Shown piece by piece: positions 17,913 to 23,678 of a stretch of 23,678 bases of DNA; position 1 is the stretch's first letter; each line of letters begins with the position of its first letter. Where the stretch lies: contig MEDY01000425.1 in NCBI GenBank assembly GCA_001724265.1, positions 1 to 23,678 of the forward strand. Direction: 5' to 3'. Both the position numbers and the translations under genes were made by a program. This DNA is from Rhizaria sp. SCN 62-66. Taxonomy: Eukaryota > Rhizaria, unplaced. The notes beneath the pieces were generated by a model. It searched no databases. It had not been told where the DNA came from and saw nothing but the letters and a program-made list of their open reading frames with translations.

Positions 17913-20900
17913 CTTGCGCTGCTCCTTCTTGAGACGCTTCTTCTCCTTCTTGGCCTCAGCGTCGGCATCGACATCGACGTCAGTGGCAACGGGCGTAGAC
18001 GCAGTGGCGGCAGCGGCAGCGGTGGCCTTAGCGTCAGCCTCAGCAGCGGCCGCGGCAGCGGCAGCAGCGGCGGCAGCAGCGGCTGCGTCGGCTTCAGCCT
18101 TCGCCTTGGCAGCAGCCTTCTCGGCCTTGGCCTTCGCCTTAGCCTCGGCCTTGGCCTTGGCAGCCGCATCGGCCTCCGCCTTGGCCTTGGCCTCAGCAGC
18201 CTCAGCCTCAGCCTTAGCAGCAGCCTCAGCCTGAGCCTTAGCCTCCGCCTTCGCCTTGGCCTTGGCTTCAGCAGCAGCCTTGGCGGCAGCAGCCGTAGCT
18301 TCCGCCTCGGCCTTGGCCTTGGCCTCGGCAGCAGCCTGAGCCTCGGCGGCGGCCTTGGCGGCAGCGGCGGCCTGGGCAGCGGCGGCCTGCCTGCGGTTTG
18401 CGTCAGCGTTGGACTCCTCGTCCTCGTCCGTGCTCTCGTCGAGCATGGCGCGGCGCCGAACGGGGGCGGGGATGGGGGCAGGAACGGCAACAACAGCAGG
18501 GGCAGCGGTGGTATTAGTCTCGGTCTCGGCCTCGATCTCGGAGTCGGAGTCAGAGTCAGAGTCAGAGCTGGAGCTAGAGCTAGAGTCAGAGTCAGAATCA
18601 GAGTCAGAAGAGCTCGAGTCAGAGGCAGAGGCGTCAGCAGCCGCAGTGACAGTGGCATTGGGCGGAACAGCAGTAGCAGCGGCGACCGCGTCAGAGAGCG
18701 AGACGGCAGCAGAGTCAGACACAGAGACAGCAGCTGAGGCCGTGGTCGAGCCAGCAGCAGAGCCAGCGGCAGTGGCGGCGGCGGCGGAGACCGGGACGGG
18801 CAAGACCGGCAACGAGGGCAGCGACGGAAGTGCGGGCAGCGCAGGGATCTCGGGGCTCTGCGCCGGCGATTGTGCCTGCGCCTGTGCAGCGACAGCGGCG
18901 GCGCTGGCAGTGCTGGCCGGCACTGGCACTGGCATCGGCGACAGCGAGACCGAGACCGAGACCACGCCTCCAGTGCCGTTGTTAAGGGGCGCTGTGGCGG
19001 TGAACATGGGCGAGACCGAGGCCCGCGCCGCGGCCGCAGTCGCCGAGGCGGACCCGGGCACGGCTAACGCCCCAGACAGAGCGCCAGTCAGAGGGCCGGT
19101 GGTGAGCGCCGGGCCGGTGACCGCGGTGAGCGTGGGGCTGCGGCGCGGGAGCAGCGGCGCGACGAGCGGCGACCCGGCAGCCGAGGCGGCGCCGCTGCCA
19201 GTTACCGTCACGGTCACGCTCGCGGCGCCCGCGGCGGGGGCGGCGGGGGGCGGGCTGACGTTGACGGCGCTGCTGCTGTTGGCGAGGCTGGAGGTGCGCG
19301 CGAAGCCGGTGTGGCGGGCCGCGGCGCTGGCGGCCTCGCTCAACAACGCCACGCCGCCAACGCCACTGGTAGCAGGAGCAGCAGCAGGACTTGCGGCCGA
19401 GCTCGCGGCAGCGGCGGAGCTCGCTGCGTTGGAGACGACGGCGCTGGCGGCGGAGGGCGGCAGTGGGGCGATGTGGGACATGACGGGCCGCGGGCGCTGC
19501 GCGTGCATCACCGGCGACACCTGCATCAGGTGGCCGTGGGCCGCGCCGCCGTGCAAGTGGCCGTGCGCAGCGGACGCGGCGGAGAGCGAGGACGTCGACG
19601 AGGAGAGCGCCGAGGCGGCCGAGTGCCACTGCTGCTGCTGCTGCTGGTGCGCGGCGTAGAGCGCCTGCTGCTGCTGCACCGCGGCGCGCATGGCGGCCGA
19701 GCCCGCCGCGGCGAGAGCGAAGAAGGCCGGCGGCGGCGGCGGCGGCGAGAAGAGGTAGAGGTCCTGGAAGTAATGCGCGGAGGCGGGCAGGAACGTGGGG
19801 TCGAAGGGCAGCTCGATGACGTCGCCCATGATGCCTTTGTCGCCACCGCCTGCGAAGAGATAGCAAAAATGACGAAAAGAGATCGATATAGAACGAGATG
19901 TGAGTGAAATGAACGAGTATGAAGATATAATATTATCAAAAGATGAATACAAGTTCGGATGTGATTCTAACACGAATTCATAAAATGTTATGAAGATATC
20001 ACATTGTTTCATGAAAAAGCATTGAATGAACACGTACCAGTGCTGCCCGTGGGGAGCCCGTCGCCGCTGCGCACGTTGACCGCGGCCACCGCGCGCCGGC
20101 CCGAGTCGGCCGCAGCCGCAGCCGCCGCGGCGGCCGCAGTAGCAGCCTCGGCCGCAACCGCTGCCGCCGCAGTGACCTCGGCGGCCGCCGCCTGGGACTT
20201 GCGATCGGTTTGATTGTCGCCGCCGTCAGCCGCCGCCGCAGCGCCAGCGCCAGCGGTCGCAGTCGTCGCCGCGGCGCCGGCGTCGTCCGAGTCTGAGCCC
20301 GAGCCGCCCAGGTCTGGTACGGTCCGCAGGAGCTCCTTGCGGCGCGCCTCCACGTCGGCAGCCTTCTCGCTGGCCGCGGCGGCCGCGGCGCGCGCGCGGG
20401 CGCTGGCGGCCTCGGCCTCGGCGGCGGTGGACTTGGCGCGCGCGTCGGCGTCGGCGGCGGCGGCGAGCCCGCGTGATGCGTGCAGCCCGCGCAGGCGCGC
20501 GTTGAAGCGGATGATGGGCACGGGGTCGTAGAGGCCGAGTGTGATGAGCAGTAGGCAGAAAGGATGCACGAGCGCCTGCGAGCAGTAGAGCAGCGGGTTC
20601 AGCGGCGACGTCAGCAGCGGCGCCAGCGCCAGGGGGTCGATCAGCGGGTGCATGATGGAGCCGAGGACGAAGCCGTTGGACACGCCGGCCACGCCGTGAC
20701 CGTGGCCATGACCGTGGCCGTGGTTGTGGCCACTGGTGAGGCTCATGCTCACGGGGCCCGCGGTCGGGGACGAGGCCGTGTGCGACGCACTCGAGCTCGC
20801 GCTCGCGCTCGCAGGCGCGGAGCTGGCGGCACTGCTGCCGCCGGCGAGCGGGTGCGGCGCCGAGTCGAGCGCGAGCATGGGGATCAGGCCGTTGCCACCG

Positions 20901-23678
20901 CCGTGGCCGTGGCCGTGGTGGCCGTGGGCGCCCGCGGCCGAGAGCGGGGCCAGCGACGGCGACAGCGCCGCCACGGCCGAGTCCAGCCCCGGCGAGAACC
21001 CTGCCACGGCGCCGGGGCCCGGCACAGGGACCGGGACGGGGACCGTGAGCAGCCCCGCCGCGCCGCCGCCGAGCGCGCCGGAGCCGGCACTGCCGTGGGA
21101 CGGCAGCGGCATCATGCTGCCGCGGCGGCTAGCCGCCCCGCCCGCCAGCGCTGCGCCAGCGCCCGCGCCCGCGCCCGCGCCAGAGCTGGCAAGAGGAGGC
21201 ACGGTGGAGAGACGGCGCGCGGCGGCGGCGGCGACTGCGCCGATGGGCACGGCCAGCGCGGGCCCCGCCGCGGCGGCGCGCTCGATCTTGACGCTGGCCG
21301 CACCGGCGCCGGCGCTGGCGGCGGCGGCGGCGGCGGCCTGGGCCTTGAGCGCGGGAAGCACGTGGACGAGGACGTCAAGGCGGCGTGTGGCGATCACCAT
21401 CACGGCCTCGACCGCGGCGTAGAAGACCTTGTGGCGGCCCGCCTCAGTCGCCGACACCGTAGGCATGCGGCCGGGCTGGTTGCCGCTGCCGCCGCCGTCC
21501 GCGGCGGAGTTGAAGTTACCGCCATTATTATTCCCGTTGCTGTAGGCGCTCGCGTTGGCGTTGTTGTTCGCATTGGCACCATTGGCAGTGTTGCTGTTGG
21601 TGTTGTTGTTGTTGTTGCCGAGGTGGATGGAGCTGAAGATCGACGAGGCACGCACAACCTTACCCGGAGCCCCGTTGCCATTGTTCCCGTTAGCGTTGTT
21701 GTTGTTGTTGTTGTTGTTGTTGCTGCTGCTGTTGTGCTGCGCGCCAACGGCGATCTGCGGGCCGTGTGTAGCGGCGTAGTTGACCACGAACTGTAACAGC
21801 GTCTGCAGCGCGTTGGCCACCGACGCGAGCCGCGCCCGCGACGCGCGCGTGACGAAGGACGCGATGTAGCGCACGGCCGTGGTCCGCTCGCCGGGGCTCG
21901 TCGCGGGCGAGAGCGTCTTCTCGAGCAGCACGCGGAGAAACACCTCGGCGTACTCGAGCTTGTGTTGCGCGAAGAAGAAGAGGATGAACTGCGTAAAGTG
22001 CGAGCCGGGCGAGCGCAGCAGCGTCCGGTTGAAGACGCGCAGCAGCGACGAGAAGATCACGTCGGGCAGCGGCGCCTGGCTGTAGCCGCCCGCGCCGCCC
22101 GCGCCGCCCGCGCCCGTGGGCGAGTGCGCAAGCGAGAGCCGCCGGGCCGCCGCGGCCGCCGCGCCTGACGACGGCGCGATCGACAGGCTGCCGCGGCGGT
22201 TCGCGCTGTTGACCGCGGAGACGCCGTTGCCGGCCAAGGGCGACGTGTAAAGCTTGGTGTCGGCGGCGAACGTGCCCGCGCCCGCGCCGGTCGGCGACGG
22301 CGCGCTGCCGCTGTAGGGCTCGAGCTTGGTGCCGCCGATCGCCAGCGCGCCAGGCTTACGGTCAGCGCCAACAGCAGCAGCGGTGTCGGCGTTGTTGGCG
22401 TTGCTGAAGGGCTCGAGCTTGACGCCGGCGACCGCGCCCGAGACCGGGGAGCCCAGCGGCCGATTGGCTGCCGCGGCAGCGGTCTTGGCGCCCGCGGCGG
22501 CGGCGGCGGCGGGGGACGCGGGCGGGGCGGGCGCGCCGTTGAGGACGGAGAAGACGCTGAACATGCTGACGCCGCCCTCGTCGTCGTCGTCCTCGTCGTC
22601 GTCGGCCTCCTCGATGCCGCTGCCGGCGTCGTCGCTGTCGTCCTGCATGGCCACAGTCGCCACAGTCGCGGGCTCGGTCAGAGAGGCCGTGGCGGAGGCG
22701 GGCACGCGAGTGAGGCTCTCGGTCTTGACCAGCGAAGTCAGGCCCTCAGAGTCAGCGCTGTCAGCGCCAGCGCCAGTACCGTCGGAGGTAAGGCCGGCGT
22801 TGAGGGGCGCGCCGTGGGGGTTGGACGGGGAGGCCTCGTCGTAGACGGAGCGGAGCAGACTCGCCTGCAGGCCCTCGTCGACGGCTGCGGCCACCACGCT
22901 GCCGCCCGGCGTGCTCACGGTCCCGCCAGGGCTACTTAGACCGTCGCTAAGGGCCAGCGCGGCGGGGGGTGCGGCGCCGAGGCCGGCGGGCGCGGCGGGG
23001 GCCAGCGACGGGGACGTCTTGAGGCCGGCGGCGACGCCAGCGCTGTGGCGGCTCGCGTTCACGGCGGCGCTGCCGGCGTTGGTGCTGAAGTTGAAGCGGC
23101 CGGTCGGCGACTGCAGCTGCTGCTGCTGCTGTTGCTGTTGCTGGAGGAGGAAGTCGTGCTGCTGTTGCTGCTGCTGGGACTGCGTGGCGACCATGCGGAG
23201 GTACTGGAGCACGAGCGCCATGAGCGTGTCGACCTTGGCGCCCGCTGTAGAGGGCGACAGCTTCGGCAGCCGCGGCAGACGCGCGGCGAGCGCGGCCTCG
23301 GCGCTCGCGTCGTCCTCGCTCTCGCTCTCCACCAGCAGCGCCGCGTCGCTGCAGTCAAACGCACCGTCGGCACCGTCAGCAGCACTCTTAAAGCCGATGA
23401 CGGCGTTGGCGGCGGCGCTGGCGCGCTTGCTGCGCTTGCTGCCGTGGGCGTGCGCGCTCGCCGCGGCGCCGGTGTTGTTGGCGCTGAGGCCGACGCGGAC
23501 AGGGTAGGCGTAGTCGGCGCCGGCCGCGGCCGCAGCGGAGGCGCCGTCGCAGGCGTCGGACGCGTCGTCGCCGTCGTCGTCGCCGGTGGCCGTCTCGCTG
23601 CTCTCGCTATCACTCTCGCACAGCGTGGAGAGCGCGCCGCCCGCGCCGCGCACGCCGGCCCTGCGCGCGCGCCGCGCA
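17421..23678 (-). CDS. RRN3: RNA polymerase I initiation factor RRN3/TIF-IA, giant and 5'-partial
   Basis: Exons 23678-20038 and 19849-17421 encode 2022 residues; the frame stays open at the right edge, so the N-terminus is missing. RRN3 bridges Pol I to the rDNA promoter factors in the nucleolus. Blocks matching the human protein appear in order: KVDTLMALVLQYL (about 23238-23200) for LDILMSLVLSYM; then SHFTQFILFFFAQHKLEYAE and RYIASFVTRA (about 22010-21840) for the HEAT-like core; HKVFYAAVEAVMVIATRRLD (about 21440) for PFYSACQAVFYTFVFRHK; LIDPLALAPLLTSPLNPLLY (about 20640-20580) for the QLNPLK block; and ELPFDPTFLPASAHYFQDLY (about 19815-19760) for FFPFDPCVLKRSKKFIDPIY. Between them sit long Ala/Gly/Ser/Asn/Gln insertions. 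An acidic Ser/Asp/Glu segment precedes the first block, as in human RRN3. After the last block come ~770 residues of Ser/Asp runs, Lys/Ala/Glu helix and basic nuclear-import-like motifs (KKEKKEKKDKASRKR, KRSR). Human RRN3 is about 650 residues. Confidence 0.87.
17862..17912 (-). repeat. Poly-Ala tract of 17 codons, mostly GCC
   Basis: Seventeen alanine codons, nearly all GCC (GGC on the plus strand), lie between a basic KKEQRK segment and an Asp-rich run in the RRN3 C-tail. This near-pure tract is prone to slippage. Confidence 0.9.
19850..20037 (-). other. Intron of the RRN3 gene
   Basis: On the minus strand it begins GTACGTGT at 20037 and ends TATCTCTTCGCAG at 19850, 188 nt, phase 1. It is strongly AT-rich with a T/C-rich 3' end. 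Splicing joins LPTGSTG to GGDKGIMGD and places the conserved PFDP block in frame with the upstream RRN3 core. Confidence 0.9.
21695..21721 (-). repeat. Pure (AAC)9 microsatellite, poly-Asn
   Basis: Nine uninterrupted AAC codons (GTT on the plus strand) encode polyasparagine in an insertion between two conserved RRN3 blocks. A longer Asn/Gly/Ala-rich stretch follows. Confidence 0.9.
23117..23176 (-). repeat. Poly-Gln tracts (9 and 6 codons) in RRN3
   Basis: Six Gln codons, then the short spacer HDFLL, then nine Gln codons follow directly after the conserved LMALVLQYL helix. The codons are mostly CAG with a few CAA, so the tract is interrupted rather than pure. Confidence 0.88.

Noticed and set aside
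18355-19659. Long + strand open frame opposite the RRN3 tail
   Set aside because: It is the mirror of the Ala/Ser/Asp repeats. The minus strand has the RRN3 blocks, consistent splice sites and a coherent stop. The + frame at 20564-21796 is likewise a shadow.
1-23678. CRISPR arrays, transposons, rRNA or tRNA genes
   Set aside because: No regularly spaced repeats, transposase-like proteins, terminal inverted repeats or folded RNA genes were seen on either strand.

Overview
The window is eukaryotic nuclear DNA, most likely from a GC-rich unicellular protist whose lineage I cannot name. It has spliceosomal introns, no operons and no bacterial signals. Coding exons are very GC-rich and loaded with low-complexity protein (Ala, Ser, Gly, Asn, Gln, Asp/Glu). 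Introns and intergenic DNA are AT-rich, so exon edges are visible as sharp composition steps.

Layout: (1) 525-1259 (+), the C-terminal part of a DHH-superfamily exopolyphosphatase/prune-like protein. (2) 2070-4129 (-), a three-exon DGAT2-family acyltransferase. (3) 4967-15398 (+), a three-exon gene for a 3374-residue coiled-coil protein ending in two SH3 domains; it is divergent from the DGAT2 gene across 837 bp. (4) 16174-16446 (-), an intact 90-residue charged helical protein with no recognised family. (5) 17421-23678 (-), a giant homologue of the RNA polymerase I factor RRN3/TIF-IA, running off the right edge. The genes are functionally unrelated: lipid storage, polyphosphate metabolism, a scaffold protein and rRNA transcription.

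The most interesting signal is a probable change in genetic code. Two independent genes carry an in-frame TAG that interrupts otherwise continuous coding: codon 1213 of the SH3 protein, inside a coiled coil, and codon 461 of the DGAT2 protein, followed by 110 more coding-like codons up to a TAA. The five gene ends I can read use TAA (four) or TGA (one), never TAG. This suggests that UAG alone is a sense codon, possibly Gln or Leu, while UAA still terminates. Readthrough, alternative splicing, mutation or sequencing error remain alternatives.

Two further shared patterns stand out. All five introns begin with GTACG. Three of the five genes have a short perfect inverted repeat 20-32 nt after the stop codon. 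Splice sites were inferred from reading frame, homology and composition; no transcript evidence is available.
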